Below, piece after piece: positions 26,151 through 35,257 of a stretch of 64,000 bases of DNA. Source of the stretch: Bacteroidales bacterium (GTDB taxonomy: Bacteria > Bacteroidota > Bacteroidia > Bacteroidales > BM520); NCBI GenBank assembly GCA_016285515.1, contig JAEEQW010000010.1, positions 22,605-86,604 on the forward strand. Direction: 5' to 3'. Position 1 is the stretch's first letter; each line of letters begins with the position of its first letter. The notes beneath the pieces were generated by a model. That model had not been told where the DNA came from. It worked only from the letters and a program-made list of their open reading frames with translations, and did not search any database. The translations under genes and the position numbers were made by a program.

Positions 26151-26501
26151 ATGGAATTTTCATCACCAATGCTTTCAGACTTGCTGAACAGAATAAAGGC
26201 TCTTTCGAAAAGATTGGGCCGCAAGGCAGTGCGCCCATTGCTGCTTCTATATTATGTGCTTACAGACTCTGATGTGCCTCTTAAGGACAAAGTATATATC
26301 TATTCGTCAATTGCATATATAGTCCTCCCGATTAATCTGCTGTCATTCAAACGTTTTCATCTGTTGGGAATACTTGATGAGGTGGCTTCATTTGCTGTAA
26401 TCTACGACAACGTTAAAAAACATGTCACCATTGAGATGGAGATGAAAGCTGATGATACGCTTGATTCGTGGTTCGGCAGCCAATATTCAATTGTTGATTA
26501 A
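26151..26501 (+). CDS. DUF1232/YkvA-family small membrane protein
   Basis: 116 residues. The core pattern PLLLLYYVLTDSDVPLKDKVYIYSSIAYIVLPINLL near 25-62 is that of DUF1232, with a helix pair that can sit in or on the membrane. The family usually has a DxxPD element; here that position reads LPINLLSFKRF, so it is altered. Function unknown. It ends just before a hairpin shared with the convergent mnmA gene. Confidence 0.85.
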   Translation: MEFSSPMLSDLLNRIKALSKRLGRKAVRPLLLLYYVLTDSDVPLKDKVYIYSSIAYIVLPINLLSFKRFHLLGILDEVASFAVIYDNVKKHVTIEMEMKADDTLDSWFGSQYSIVD

Positions 26502-26521
26502 TCTTCAAATAATAATATACG

Positions 26522-26554
26522 TATGCGGCATATTCCATATGATTATGCCGCATA
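26522..26554. terminator. Candidate bidirectional terminator between the DUF1232 gene and mnmA
   Basis: Perfect 11-bp inverted repeat TATGCGGCATA (26522-26532) / TATGCCGCATA (26544-26554) with an 11-nt loop, placed in the 61-bp gap between two converging genes. The T runs on either side are short, so termination efficiency is uncertain. Confidence 0.6.
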
Positions 26555-26562
26555 TAGTGTTT

Positions 26563-27651
26563 CTATCCGGATATGATTCCTCCGCCGATTAAATCATCCC
26601 CTTCGTAAAATACGGCACTTTGGCCGGGAGTTACGGATTCGACCGGAGCGGCAAAATCAACTCTTATCCTGTTGTCTTCTGTGAATAAATGAGCGAGGGC
26701 TCCCTTGTTTCTGTATCTTATTCTGCAAGTCACTTCCATATTGTTGCTGACAGAAGGGTATTTCATCATGTTGATGTCGCTGACATACAGCGAATTGCTC
26801 ATAAGGTCGTTTTTGTTTCCAAGAACGACTTCGTTTGTGTCTTTCCTTAGAGCCACAACGTATGCCGGTTCGCCGAGAGCTATGCCGAGTCCTTTGCGCT
26901 GACCGATGGTGTAGTTGTAAAGACCGTTATGTGTCCCGAGAATACGACCGTCAGTGCTGACAAAATTACCCGGCTTGTGCAGTTCGTTAATGTTTGGGAC
27001 TTCGTCAATGAGAAAACTGCGGTAGTCGTTGTTTGGGATGAAACATATCTCTTCGCTTTCCTTCTTTTGTGACAATTTGATAAAGCCGTGTTGGGCAGCG
27101 ATTTCGCGGACTTCCATCTTAGTGAGGTGCCCCAAAGGGAACAGTGTTCGTGACAGAAGGTTCTGTGGAATTTTCCATAGAAAATACGACTGGTCTTTGG
27201 CAGTGTCCTTGCCGCGTTGCAGAAAATATCGTTCGTTTTGGTTTCCGATGCGTGCATAATGTCCGGTTGCGAGGTAATCGCATCCGAGTTCGTTGGCCAT
27301 GTCAAAGAGTAATCCCCACTTAATCACAGGATTACAAATAACGCAAGGGTTGGGCGTTCTGGATTGGAGATATTCGTCAATGAAGTTCTTTATCACCGTC
27401 TCACGGAACTTCTTACGGACATCGAGAATATGATGTTCAAAGCCGAGCTGTTCTGCGAGATGCTTTGCTTCCATTATGGAATCTATTGAGCAGCAGCCTT
27501 TTTCACGGGCTATGCAGCTTTCGGTTATGTTGTCGAAAGTCCTGAAGGTGGCACCGATAATGTCATAACCCTGTTCCTTGAGCAGGATGGCGGAGACACT
27601 GCTGTCGATTCCACCACTCATTGCCATCAAAACGCGTTTGTTCTTTTCCAT
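26563..27651 (-). CDS. mnmA: tRNA-specific 2-thiouridylase MnmA
   Basis: 362 residues, full length. PP-loop ATPase motif MSGGIDSS at 11-18; catalytic cysteines in RTPNPCVICN (Cys103) and SEEICF (Cys203). It puts sulfur on U34 of tRNA-Lys, -Glu and -Gln in the cytoplasm using a persulfide donor. The tRNA-Lys(UUU) gene earlier in the window encodes a substrate. Residues 46-54 (CIAREKGCC) add a Cys-rich loop also seen in some Bacteroidota members. Confidence 0.96.
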   Translation of the reverse strand: MEKNKRVLMAMSGGIDSSVSAILLKEQGYDIIGATFRTFDNITESCIAREKGCCSIDSIMEAKHLAEQLGFEHHILDVRKKFRETVIKNFIDEYLQSRTPNPCVICNPVIKWGLLFDMANELGCDYLATGHYARIGNQNERYFLQRGKDTAKDQSYFLWKIPQNLLSRTLFPLGHLTKMEVREIAAQHGFIKLSQKKESEEICFIPNNDYRSFLIDEVPNINELHKPGNFVSTDGRILGTHNGLYNYTIGQRKGLGIALGEPAYVVALRKDTNEVVLGNKNDLMSNSLYVSDINMMKYPSVSNNMEVTCRIRYRNKGALAHLFTEDNRIRVDFAAPVESVTPGQSAVFYEGDDLIGGGIISG

Positions 27652-27725
27652 GTTATAATCCTATTCTCTGATAAAATATCTGTATGTCTCTGCTTTTGCG
27701 AGCGGTATGCTTTTGTTTGTAATTA

Positions 27726-27733
27726 CAAAATTA
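27726..27733 (-). promoter_or_regulatory. -7 promoter box for mnmA
   Basis: TAATTTTG on the minus strand, 74 bp upstream of the mnmA start. It leaves a leader of roughly 65 bases; no stable hairpin was seen in it. Confidence 0.55.
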
Positions 27734-27811
27734 CTATTTATTTTGATATAACTCTTTTTTTGTCGGATTAATTAATTTCAAGATTATTTTGATTAATAAG
27801 AGATTTATTTC

Positions 27812-27819
27812 TAACTTTG
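27812..27819 (+). promoter_or_regulatory. -7 promoter box for ychF
   Basis: TAACTTTG followed by C, 22 bp before the ATG at 27842. Confidence 0.75.
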
Positions 27820-27841
27820 CAAATTACTAAAAAATAGACTT

Positions 27842-28945
27842 ATGAGCTTGAAATGCGGAATAATAGGACTTACCAATGTGGGCAAGACTACAATATTTAA
27901 TTGTATATCAAAGACTAAGGCTGATGTGACCAATTTTGCATTCAGCAATAACACTTCAAATATTGGTGTGATAGACGTGCCTGATTCGAGGCTTAACGAA
28001 CTTGACAAAATAGTGCATTCTGCCAAGATAGTTCCGGCTACCGTCGAAATAGTTGACCTTCCCGGACTGGCCAAGGGTGCAAGCAAGGGTGAGGGCTTCG
28101 GCAACAAATTTCTTGCCGAGGTGCAGCAGACCGATGCGCTGATACATGTTTTGCGTTGCTTCGATGATCCGAATCTGCCTCATGTGGAAGGCTCCGTTGA
28201 TCCTGTCAGGGATATAGAACTCGTCGATTTTGAACTTCAGGTGCGAGATTTGGAACTTGTGGAACGTAAAATCCAACGTCTCGAAAAGGCTTTCAAGAGC
28301 GCAGGCGACAAAGATGCGAAACAGGGTATCGAAGTTCTCGAAAAATATCAGGACACATTGAGCAATTTCGGAAACGCTCGTGATGTCGATACTTTACCGG
28401 AACTGTATGACAAATATGTTAAGGATTTGCTGCTGCTTACCGACAAGAAGGTGATGTATGTCTGCAATGTTGATGAGGATTCGGCAGTCAATGGCAATAA
28501 ATATTCCGATGCAGTCAAGGAGTCATTGAAGGATAAAGATGCATTGGTGCTAATCGTTGCAGGTAAACTTGAATCTGAGATTGCCGAATTCGATTCTGAA
28601 GAAGACCGTAATTTGTTCCTTCACGAGGCAGGACTTACTGAACCTGGCGTCAACCGTATGATACGCGGAGCTTACGACATGCTCAACCTAATGTCGTTCT
28701 TCACGGCAGGTCCGAAGGAAGTCAGGGCATGGACAATTCATAAGGGCATGACTGCTCCTGAAGCTGCCGGTGTTATACATTCAGATTTGGAGAGAGGTTT
28801 CATCAGGGCCGAAGTGCTAAAATACAAGGATATGGTGGAACTTGGCAGTGAAGCGGCATGCAAGGATAAGGGAAAACTGTTCGTCGAAGGGAAAACGTAT
28901 GTCGTTGAGGATGGTGACATCCTGAATATAAGGTTCAACGTATAA
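27842..28945 (+). CDS. ychF: Ribosome-associated ATPase YchF/OLA1
   Basis: 367 residues, normal size. P-loop GLTNVGKTT at 9-17 (most relatives read GLPNVGKST), G3 DLPGLAKGAS near 64, the YchF-specific NVDE in place of NKxD near 204, and a C-terminal TGS-like domain (about 280-367) with FIRAEVLKY. It prefers ATP over GTP and binds ribosomes; linked to oxidative-stress responses. It is a single-gene unit with its own promoter. Confidence 0.95.
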   Translation: MSLKCGIIGLTNVGKTTIFNCISKTKADVTNFAFSNNTSNIGVIDVPDSRLNELDKIVHSAKIVPATVEIVDLPGLAKGASKGEGFGNKFLAEVQQTDALIHVLRCFDDPNLPHVEGSVDPVRDIELVDFELQVRDLELVERKIQRLEKAFKSAGDKDAKQGIEVLEKYQDTLSNFGNARDVDTLPELYDKYVKDLLLLTDKKVMYVCNVDEDSAVNGNKYSDAVKESLKDKDALVLIVAGKLESEIAEFDSEEDRNLFLHEAGLTEPGVNRMIRGAYDMLNLMSFFTAGPKEVRAWTIHKGMTAPEAAGVIHSDLERGFIRAEVLKYKDMVELGSEAACKDKGKLFVEGKTYVVEDGDILNIRFNV

Positions 28946-29003
28946 ATACTGCGTTAGAGATTCATATTATTTGCTGGTTGCCGCCCATTTTAAATAAGAC
29001 CCA

Positions 29004-29250
29004 TTAGAAGTCGTAGCTTTTTGTTTCAGCCACGAAGTAGATGTGCTTAATGTCACTTCCCTCATGGAATACCACAGCCAAGGTTGTAGTGTCCCACAGG
29101 CGTATTGATATAGAAACCATTTGGCAGCTTTGTATAGACAGCCACCTCGTTACGAGATTTCAACTGATTAGCGGAATCCATCTCAATGCCTTGTGAGTCA
29201 ACCACTACAAGGTCGTACTTCACACGGCTGCTGGTTCTTGAATTATAGCT
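29004..29250 (-). pseudogene. C-terminal remnant of a type III restriction enzyme (Res subunit), frameshifted
   Basis: Minus-strand translation from 29250 gives VKYDLVVVDSQGIEMDSANQ, then NEVAVYTKLPNGFYINTPVGHYN up to about 29085. Continuing in a shifted frame from about 29079 gives AVVFHEGSDIKHIYFVAETK to a stop at 29004. This joins into the conserved end of type III Res subunits (lpxGfyIxTPvGxYnPDWAivFxeG..KHiyFvaETKg). The PDW at the joint is damaged and the chain stops just after ETK, so the enzyme is dead. Nothing of the helicase part or the Mod methyltransferase remains; the ATPase gene begins immediately upstream. Confidence 0.72.
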
Positions 29251-30516
29251 TTATTGATTTATTAGGTTATTGTCAGTTAAAAACTGAAATAGTCCCACGG
29301 TTATTATACCATTATCATCAAGCATTGGTGGATAATGGCCCGAAACGACTATTATTTTTCTAAAAGAGTCTCTTATTTGAAGCAAGGAATGTTTCTCCTG
29401 CGCTTCCTTTGTTTCATCCTGCAATTGATAGGCAGATTGTATATAGTAGCGACGGCTGTCTTTCTCTGCAATAAAATCCACTTCAAGCTGCGTCCGCGTG
29501 CCATTGCTCATGCGTGCCTCAACTCCGCCTACATCTACTCTGAAACCAAGAATACGAAGTTCATTGTAGATGATGTTTTCCATTACGTGACCACGATCCA
29601 ACTGTCTGAATGAAAGTAAGGCATTTCGCAAACCTATATCCTGGAAATAATATTTTGACTGAGCACCTATATATTGTTTACCTCTGATGTCATATCGCAG
29701 GGCATGTTCCAATATAAAAGACTCTTCAAAATATTTGATATACGTGTTAACGGTCTTGTTGGTCAATGACAAGTGCTTCTTGCTGTTAAACGTGTTTGTC
29801 AGATTGTTGACATTTGTCAGGGACCCAACTCCAGATGCCATCACACGAATCAGTTCCTTTATTTCAGGAACGTTTTCTATACGATTACGTTCCTTGATGT
29901 CTCGTAAATATACTGTATTAAACAATTGTCTCAGGTATTCTGACTTCCTCTCTCTGTTTGTTATGTGTAGAAGAACCGGCAAACCGCCAAACAAAGAATA
30001 CTCATCCCAAGCCTCTTGCAACGTGCCACCACAGGCGCTCACATATTCACTAAATGATAGTGGATAGAGATGTATTTCATAGCTTCGCACTCGAAATTCG
30101 GTGGCCACATCAGTTGACAGGAAACGAGAATTGCTTCCAGTGACATAGATGTCAATGTTGTCAAAGTGAAGCAAACTGTTGAGCGCATCCACAAAGTGGT
30201 TGATCATCTGAACCTCATCGATGATAACATAGTATTTCTGCTTTTGGTCGGCTGCGAAATCTTCTATGCGAGTAAGTAAGACATCTGCTTCCCGATATTT
30301 CCGCATACGCCAATCCTCCATATTCAAAAACAGTATGTTATGCTCGCTAACGCCATCAGCCAAGAGCCGTGCGCGGAAAAGTTTATTCAACAGAAAAGAT
30401 TTGCCGCATCTGTGGATCCCTGTAATCACTTTTATGAGGCCATTGTCCTGTGCTTCAACTAGTTGTTCTACGTACTTTTCCCTGTTTGCTATCATGTCTT
30501 TCCAAATTTTAGCCAT
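29251..30516 (-). CDS. AAA ATPase with DUF4143 C-terminal domain
   Basis: 421 residues. The N-terminal AAA_14-type ATPase has Walker A GIHRCGKS at 33-40, Walker B YYVIIDEVQ near 93-101 and a sensor-like VTGSNSRFL near 124-132. The C-terminal part (about 200-400) matches the DUF4143 arrangement, with a winged-helix-like stretch and a PD-(D/E)xK-like LEVDFIAEK near 342. Such genes are patchily distributed in Bacteroidota and archaea and their job is unknown; toxin-like or defence roles have been suggested. It lies between restriction-gene debris and a gene-poor stretch, so horizontal arrival is likely. Confidence 0.9.
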   Translation of the reverse strand: MAKIWKDMIANREKYVEQLVEAQDNGLIKVITGIHRCGKSFLLNKLFRARLLADGVSEHNILFLNMEDWRMRKYREADVLLTRIEDFAADQKQKYYVIIDEVQMINHFVDALNSLLHFDNIDIYVTGSNSRFLSTDVATEFRVRSYEIHLYPLSFSEYVSACGGTLQEAWDEYSLFGGLPVLLHITNRERKSEYLRQLFNTVYLRDIKERNRIENVPEIKELIRVMASGVGSLTNVNNLTNTFNSKKHLSLTNKTVNTYIKYFEESFILEHALRYDIRGKQYIGAQSKYYFQDIGLRNALLSFRQLDRGHVMENIIYNELRILGFRVDVGGVEARMSNGTRTQLEVDFIAEKDSRRYYIQSAYQLQDETKEAQEKHSLLQIRDSFRKIIVVSGHYPPMLDDNGIITVGLFQFLTDNNLINQ

Positions 30517-30535
30517 ATTTGGCTGATTGTTGGCA

Positions 30536-30543
30536 CAAAGTTA
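30536..30543 (-). promoter_or_regulatory. -7 promoter box for the AAA/DUF4143 ATPase
   Basis: TAACTTTG followed by TG on the minus strand, 19 bp before the ATG at 30516. It suggests that the gene brought or gained its own promoter. Confidence 0.7.
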
Positions 30544-31230
30544 CTGCTTTCCATCGTAATAACCAAATGTTTTGCCACTTTTCTTGACGAATATTTTGCC
30601 TTTTCTGCCAATTTTCCGTGAGAATGTCATATCACTCTGACGTTGTTCTTTACCTCTTCATCCGTCCAACTGCATTTTTGTTTGAACAGTTCAAAGAGAT
30701 TCATTTTGTAGACTGCCTTAAACTGAAAAAAGTTGACACTTTTGGGAGCAATAACCAAAAGGTTGTCGTATCTTTGCAGCCGGAAAGCAGAAGAGATGCT
30801 GGAAAAATCCATGTGACAAAACCTGCAAATCGGACAAAACCGCTATCTTTGTCCCGCCAAACAAAAGCCACTCTGGATTGTCCCGCGGTAATGGAACGGG
30901 GGTGACAACCGTTTTAGGGATATGGGCCTAAGATTGTAAACCGGAACAGTGATGACGTAAACCAAGTTAGGGATAGGATGAATGAGACGTCAACCTTTTT
31001 CAGGAAAAGTCAATATATCAACTGTTTATGATATCTTTTGCCTGTTTGTATTACGGGTTTTTGGCAATATTACCGTAAATCTGTTGCAAACAGTAATCAT
31101 AATATTTGATCTGAACAAGAATAGTTCAAGCAAATCATAAAATCTAATATTATCCAGTCATTTAAAACATTATCAGCGTTCCACAAACAAGTTATCCAAT
31201 GTGATTGACTGATTGAAAATACTGGCATGT
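30544..31230. other. Gene-poor stretch with orphan promoter-like boxes
   Basis: About 690 bp without a convincing coding region on either strand; short frames here have no recognisable product. Two plus-strand TATCTTTG boxes lie at 30769-30776 and 30844-30851 with nothing readable behind them. No inverted terminal repeats, tRNA-like fold or CRISPR-like repeats were found by eye. It looks like decayed DNA from the same accessory locus. Confidence 0.5.
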
Positions 31231-31506
31231 TCACCCCTTGCTATTACCATTTTCATCCGGATCGTCAATCACGATACTACATTTATCTGGTTGGAACTTG
31301 AAGTCGCGGATGCTGTCAAGATTCATGTCCATGAAGATGTTGAGGAACATGCTCTTAATGAAATCGGTCCGGACATAGCCTCTGTAGTCATTCTTGCCGT
31401 CCAGTCGTTCACCGATGTTCCAAACGAAGTGGCGGAGATCAACGATGTTCAGTCTCTGTTTCAAACGGACTGGTGCCGGAGTGTGATTTTCTGCTTCGCA
31501 AACCAT
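31231..31506 (-). pseudogene. Orphan C-terminal coding fragment, unknown family
   Basis: The minus frame from about 31485 to the stop at 31231 reads LNIVDLRHFVWNIGERLDGK, then VRTDFIKSMFLNIFMDMNLD and FKFQPDKCSIVIDDPDENGN. Codon use is gene-like (Phe TTC, Asn AAC, Asp GAC, Ile ATC preferred), unlike a chance frame. Its upstream part runs into the methyltransferase-family gene in another frame, and no proper start or ribosome site is seen, so it is more likely the end of a lost gene than an intact one. I do not recognise the family. Confidence 0.35.
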
Positions 31507-31916
31507 TCTTCGTGGAAAATTGCACCGAAATAATACGTCTCGATACTGAGTCCGGCATTCTTGGTGTCCATTTCCTGATTCCATTGTTGTAATGTTGCAG
31601 GGGATTCGTTGATGTTCAAATAAATAACGATAACATTGTCATCATTTTCATACTTAAAGTTGCGGTTATTGTCTTTTTTCAGCCTTTCAAGGTCGCCTGT
31701 GTCGGATAAATCATAGTTGACGAAAGTGCATTCGGGAAAATTTTTCCTACACCATTTCTGAAAATCTTCAATGACATTAACATGTCCTGAACGGATTGTC
31801 TGTAGGTAAGACGTTGTATAGTAGTTATATACATGCGGTGAATGTAAGCCATAGGCATTTTTGCCGTGAAATCTGTAGAAAAGCCGCCTCCGTATCTTGA
31901 ACCACTTGTGGGACAT
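31461..31916 (-). CDS. Shortened SAM-methyltransferase-family protein, core apparently lost
   Basis: 151 residues. The N-terminus (FKIRRRLFYRFHGKNAYGLHSPHVY) and C-terminus (LSIETYYFGAIFHEEWFAKQKITLRHQ) match the ends of a Bacteroidota class I methyltransferase family that is usually about 230-260 residues. The middle lacks a Gly-rich SAM motif and is about 100 residues too short. It starts on the last base of the mfd stop (TAATG), so it is translated after mfd. Either a degenerate gene or a binding protein that has lost catalysis. Confidence 0.6.
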   Translation of the reverse strand: MSHKWFKIRRRLFYRFHGKNAYGLHSPHVYNYYTTSYLQTIRSGHVNVIEDFQKWCRKNFPECTFVNYDLSDTGDLERLKKDNNRNFKYENDDNVIVIYLNINESPATLQQWNQEMDTKNAGLSIETYYFGAIFHEEWFAKQKITLRHQSV

Positions 31917-34900
31917 TATGCTTCAGTGACAGTTATTTCGTTGATAATCGTAAGAACATCGTGGAAATCGTATGGATGCGCTTTGTCATACTCGAACTGC
32001 AGAGTCATTCTGCCATTTTTCTCGCCGATTTTTGTGATACGGTGTGTCTGCTGTACATATTTGAATATTTTGTTGCACGTTGCCGACTGGTAGAAGGCTG
32101 TGTTTTCAGTAGGAAGGAAATAGAATTTGAGTATTTCACCTTTAAAAAGAATTTTTTCAATTCCGAGGTTTCTAGCTATGCTTTTGACTTTCAGTACGTT
32201 GAATAGAGCTTTGACTTCTTTTGGAATTGGGCCGAAACGGTCGGTCAGTTCACTTTGTATCATGGCGAATTCTTCATCATTCTTCACCTCGTTCATTTTC
32301 CGGTATGTGAGCATTCTTTCGGACAGGCTGGAGATGTATTCGTCAGGAATAAGTGCTTCGATATCAGTATCGATTTGGCAGTCTTTTGCGAAACTGACAT
32401 CAATCAGTTCTGAGTTGGCAGTCTGTATGTTCTCTTCAAGTTTAAGTTCTGACATGGCTTCATTAAGAATCTTCTGGTACATGTCGAATCCTATGTCGGA
32501 GATGAATCCTGACTGTTCGGCACCGAGGATGTCACCTGCTCCGCGGATGTCAAGGTCACGGAGTGCAATGTTGAAGCCGCTGCCCAGGTCGGAGAATTCC
32601 TCAATGGCACGCAGACGTTTTGAGGCTTCTTCTGTGAGTGTCTGAAACGGTGGAGAGATGAGGTAGCAGAACGCTTTCTTGTTGGTGCGTCCTACACGCC
32701 CCCTAAGCTGGTGCAGCTCGCTGAGGCCGTAGTTCTGTGCATCGTTGATGATGATGGTGTTGACGTTAGGTATGTCAAGGCCTGATTCTATGATGGTGGT
32801 ACACAGCAGAATGTCGTATTTGCCGTCAATAAAATTTATCATAATCTGTTCCAATTCGTTGCCGTCCATTTGTCCGTGGCCGACTGCGATGGAAACACCG
32901 GGCATGATTCTGAGAATCATGTCCTTGACGAGTTCTATCGTTTTGATTTTATTGTGAACGAAGAATACTTGACCGCCGCGGTTGAGTTCGAATTCGATTG
33001 CATTGCGGATGATGTTTTCATCAAACTGACAGACTTCGGTCTGCACTGGTTGTCGGTTGGGTGGCGGTGTCTGCAGAATGGAAAGGTCTCTTGCCCCCAT
33101 AAGTGAAAATTGCAGGGTACGGGGAATTGGGGTGGCTGTTAGTGTCAGAGTGTCAACATTGACCTTCATTTTTTTGAGTTTTTCCTTTGCCGACACCCCG
33201 AATTTCTGTTCTTCATCGATAATGAGCAGTCCCAAGTTTTTGAATTTGGCTTTCTTGCCAAGGAGGATGTGAGTTCCGATGAGTATGTCGATTTTGCCGT
33301 TTTCAACGTTGTTCCAGATTTCGGTTTGCTGTTTTGTCGTTCTGAAACGGTTGATGTATTCAACGTTTGCAGGGAAATCTTTAAGTCTGGATTTGAATGT
33401 GTTGTAGTGCTGCAGTGCGAGGATGGTGGTAGGGACGAGGACAGCCACCTGCTTTGAGTCGCTTACTGCTTTGAAGGCGGCACGGATAGCTATTTCTGTT
33501 TTGCCGAAACCTACGTCTCCGCAGATGAGACGTTCCATAGGATATGGCTTCTCCATGTCGGCTTTGACATCATTTGTGGCTTTCACCTGGTCAGGCGTGT
33601 CCTCATACATGAATGATGCTTCAAGTTCGTGCTGCATGTATGTGTCGGGGGAAAATGCGAAACCCGGATTGGCCTTGCGTTCTGCGTAAAGGTTGATCAG
33701 TTCTTTGGCAATGTCTTTTACTTTTTTCTTTGTGTTGTTTTTTAGCGTAGCCCATGCCGAGGAACCAAGTTTGTTGAGCTTTGGCGTATGACCTTCACTG
33801 CCAGAATATTTTGATATCTTGTACAGAGAATGGATGTTCACGTACAGTAGGTCGTTGTTGGCGTACGAGATACGAATGGCCTCCTGTTCCTTGCCCCCGT
33901 TGACAATTTTCTGCAAACCTTCAAAACGACCGATACCATAGTCAATGTGGGTTACGTAATCGCCAGGATTAAGCGAAGTCAACTCTTTTATGGTTGCAGC
34001 CTGACGTCTATTGAACCTGTCCTTTATCTGGTATTTGTAGTAACGTTCGAAAATCTGGTGGTCAGTCAGAAATGTGATTAGGGTTTTATTGTCGATGAAA
34101 CCTCCAGTTAACGACAATTCCATGAATTTTGCTTCTATGATGATATTGTTGTCCGACTGTTTGACGAGCTCATCGATGATGTTCTGGATTCGTTTGGTTT
34201 GCGATGCCGTTTCGGAGCAGATGTATATCGTCTTTCCGGCAATAGTCTCATCTTCAAGATAATTCACCAACATTTCGGAGCTTTTGTTGAATTCGGGCTG
34301 AGGCTGTGTGTCGAAATCGAACTGCGTGTCAATACTAAGAGTGCTGTTAAGTCCTGTGACTGCTATTTTGTATTTGAGCAGTGATTTCGCGAAGTCGTCC
34401 TGATTGATGGCCTCATCGTTGCCTGTGTTGTTGCAATACTCTTCGATGTGCGAAAAGACCAAGTCGGGATCGCTGATAAGAATCCGTGAAGATGGCGGCA
34501 GCACTTCGATTAGTGATTTCCTGTCAATGTCATCATCGAAGGCAGGTATGATGGTGATGCCTTTATGTTTTTTTACTGACAGCTGGTCAACAGGATTGAA
34601 GCTGCGCAGTGATTCGATGCTGTCGCCAAAAAACTCGATACGATAAGGATATTCGTTGTTGAAGGAATAAACGTCGAATATGCCTCCGCGAATGGAGAAC
34701 TGTCCCGGTTCAAGGACAAAATCCACACGCTCGTAGCCGTGGTCCTGAAGATAATCGGAGAGCTCGTCGAATGAGAGACTTTGTGATGTGCGGATGTTGA
34801 ATCCGTTCTTTTTGATATCCTGTGGTGTCACGGACTTTTCAGCCACCGCTTCTGGATAAGTTACGATGGTCACCTGTCGGGATGAATTTGAAAGTCGTGA

Positions 34901-35248
34901 CAGCACTTCAAGTCTGGACAGTTCGTTCAGAGAATCTTTTTCGGAAAGGGTGTTGAGTGTTTTATGGGAATTTGGGAAAAACAGGATATGTTTTTTCTCG
35001 ATGTCAGCATCGGTTTCCTCGAAGATGTTTTCGAGGTCGTTGAAAAAATATGAGGCTGTTTCCTTGTTGTCCATTATGATGAGATTGCATTCCCTGCTGA
35101 CTGTTATATGTGTGGCATAATATACTGCGAGGGCGGAACCTGCCAGCCCTTTCAGCCTGATATGTGCGGCATCGGATGTGAGTGCAGATTCAAACTTTTT
35201 GAAGTGTTCTGTTTCCTTGTATAGGTCAGTGATCATCGGCTTTGTCAT
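31916..35248 (-). CDS. mfd: Transcription-repair coupling factor Mfd
   Basis: 1110 residues from ATG 35248. A TTG further out at 35260 falls inside the -7 box and is rejected. Order: UvrB-like N-terminal region, RNA-polymerase-interaction (CarD-like) domain near 425-520 (LNPGDYVTHIDYGIGRFEGL), then a RecG-like translocase with Walker A GDVGFGKTE near 585, DEEQ (LLIDEEQKFG) and TATPIPRT, and a C-terminal TRCF domain. It removes stalled RNA polymerase and recruits UvrA. The last base couples it to the small methyltransferase-family gene. Confidence 0.97.
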   Translation of the reverse strand: MTKPMITDLYKETEHFKKFESALTSDAAHIRLKGLAGSALAVYYATHITVSRECNLIIMDNKETASYFFNDLENIFEETDADIEKKHILFFPNSHKTLNTLSEKDSLNELSRLEVLSRLSNSSRQVTIVTYPEAVAEKSVTPQDIKKNGFNIRTSQSLSFDELSDYLQDHGYERVDFVLEPGQFSIRGGIFDVYSFNNEYPYRIEFFGDSIESLRSFNPVDQLSVKKHKGITIIPAFDDDIDRKSLIEVLPPSSRILISDPDLVFSHIEEYCNNTGNDEAINQDDFAKSLLKYKIAVTGLNSTLSIDTQFDFDTQPQPEFNKSSEMLVNYLEDETIAGKTIYICSETASQTKRIQNIIDELVKQSDNNIIIEAKFMELSLTGGFIDNKTLITFLTDHQIFERYYKYQIKDRFNRRQAATIKELTSLNPGDYVTHIDYGIGRFEGLQKIVNGGKEQEAIRISYANNDLLYVNIHSLYKISKYSGSEGHTPKLNKLGSSAWATLKNNTKKKVKDIAKELINLYAERKANPGFAFSPDTYMQHELEASFMYEDTPDQVKATNDVKADMEKPYPMERLICGDVGFGKTEIAIRAAFKAVSDSKQVAVLVPTTILALQHYNTFKSRLKDFPANVEYINRFRTTKQQTEIWNNVENGKIDILIGTHILLGKKAKFKNLGLLIIDEEQKFGVSAKEKLKKMKVNVDTLTLTATPIPRTLQFSLMGARDLSILQTPPPNRQPVQTEVCQFDENIIRNAIEFELNRGGQVFFVHNKIKTIELVKDMILRIMPGVSIAVGHGQMDGNELEQIMINFIDGKYDILLCTTIIESGLDIPNVNTIIINDAQNYGLSELHQLRGRVGRTNKKAFCYLISPPFQTLTEEASKRLRAIEEFSDLGSGFNIALRDLDIRGAGDILGAEQSGFISDIGFDMYQKILNEAMSELKLEENIQTANSELIDVSFAKDCQIDTDIEALIPDEYISSLSERMLTYRKMNEVKNDEEFAMIQSELTDRFGPIPKEVKALFNVLKVKSIARNLGIEKILFKGEILKFYFLPTENTAFYQSATCNKIFKYVQQTHRITKIGEKNGRMTLQFEYDKAHPYDFHDVLTIINEITVTEA

Positions 35249-35257
35249 AATGAGGTG

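Noticed and set aside
30618..30905. Plus-strand 95-codon frame in the gene-poor stretch
   Set aside because: Codon use is not gene-like, it crosses an orphan promoter box and has no recognisable sequence.
30544..31230. Insertion sequence or transposon in the gene-poor stretch
   Set aside because: I found no terminal inverted repeats, target duplication or transposase motif; only a decayed remnant remains possible.
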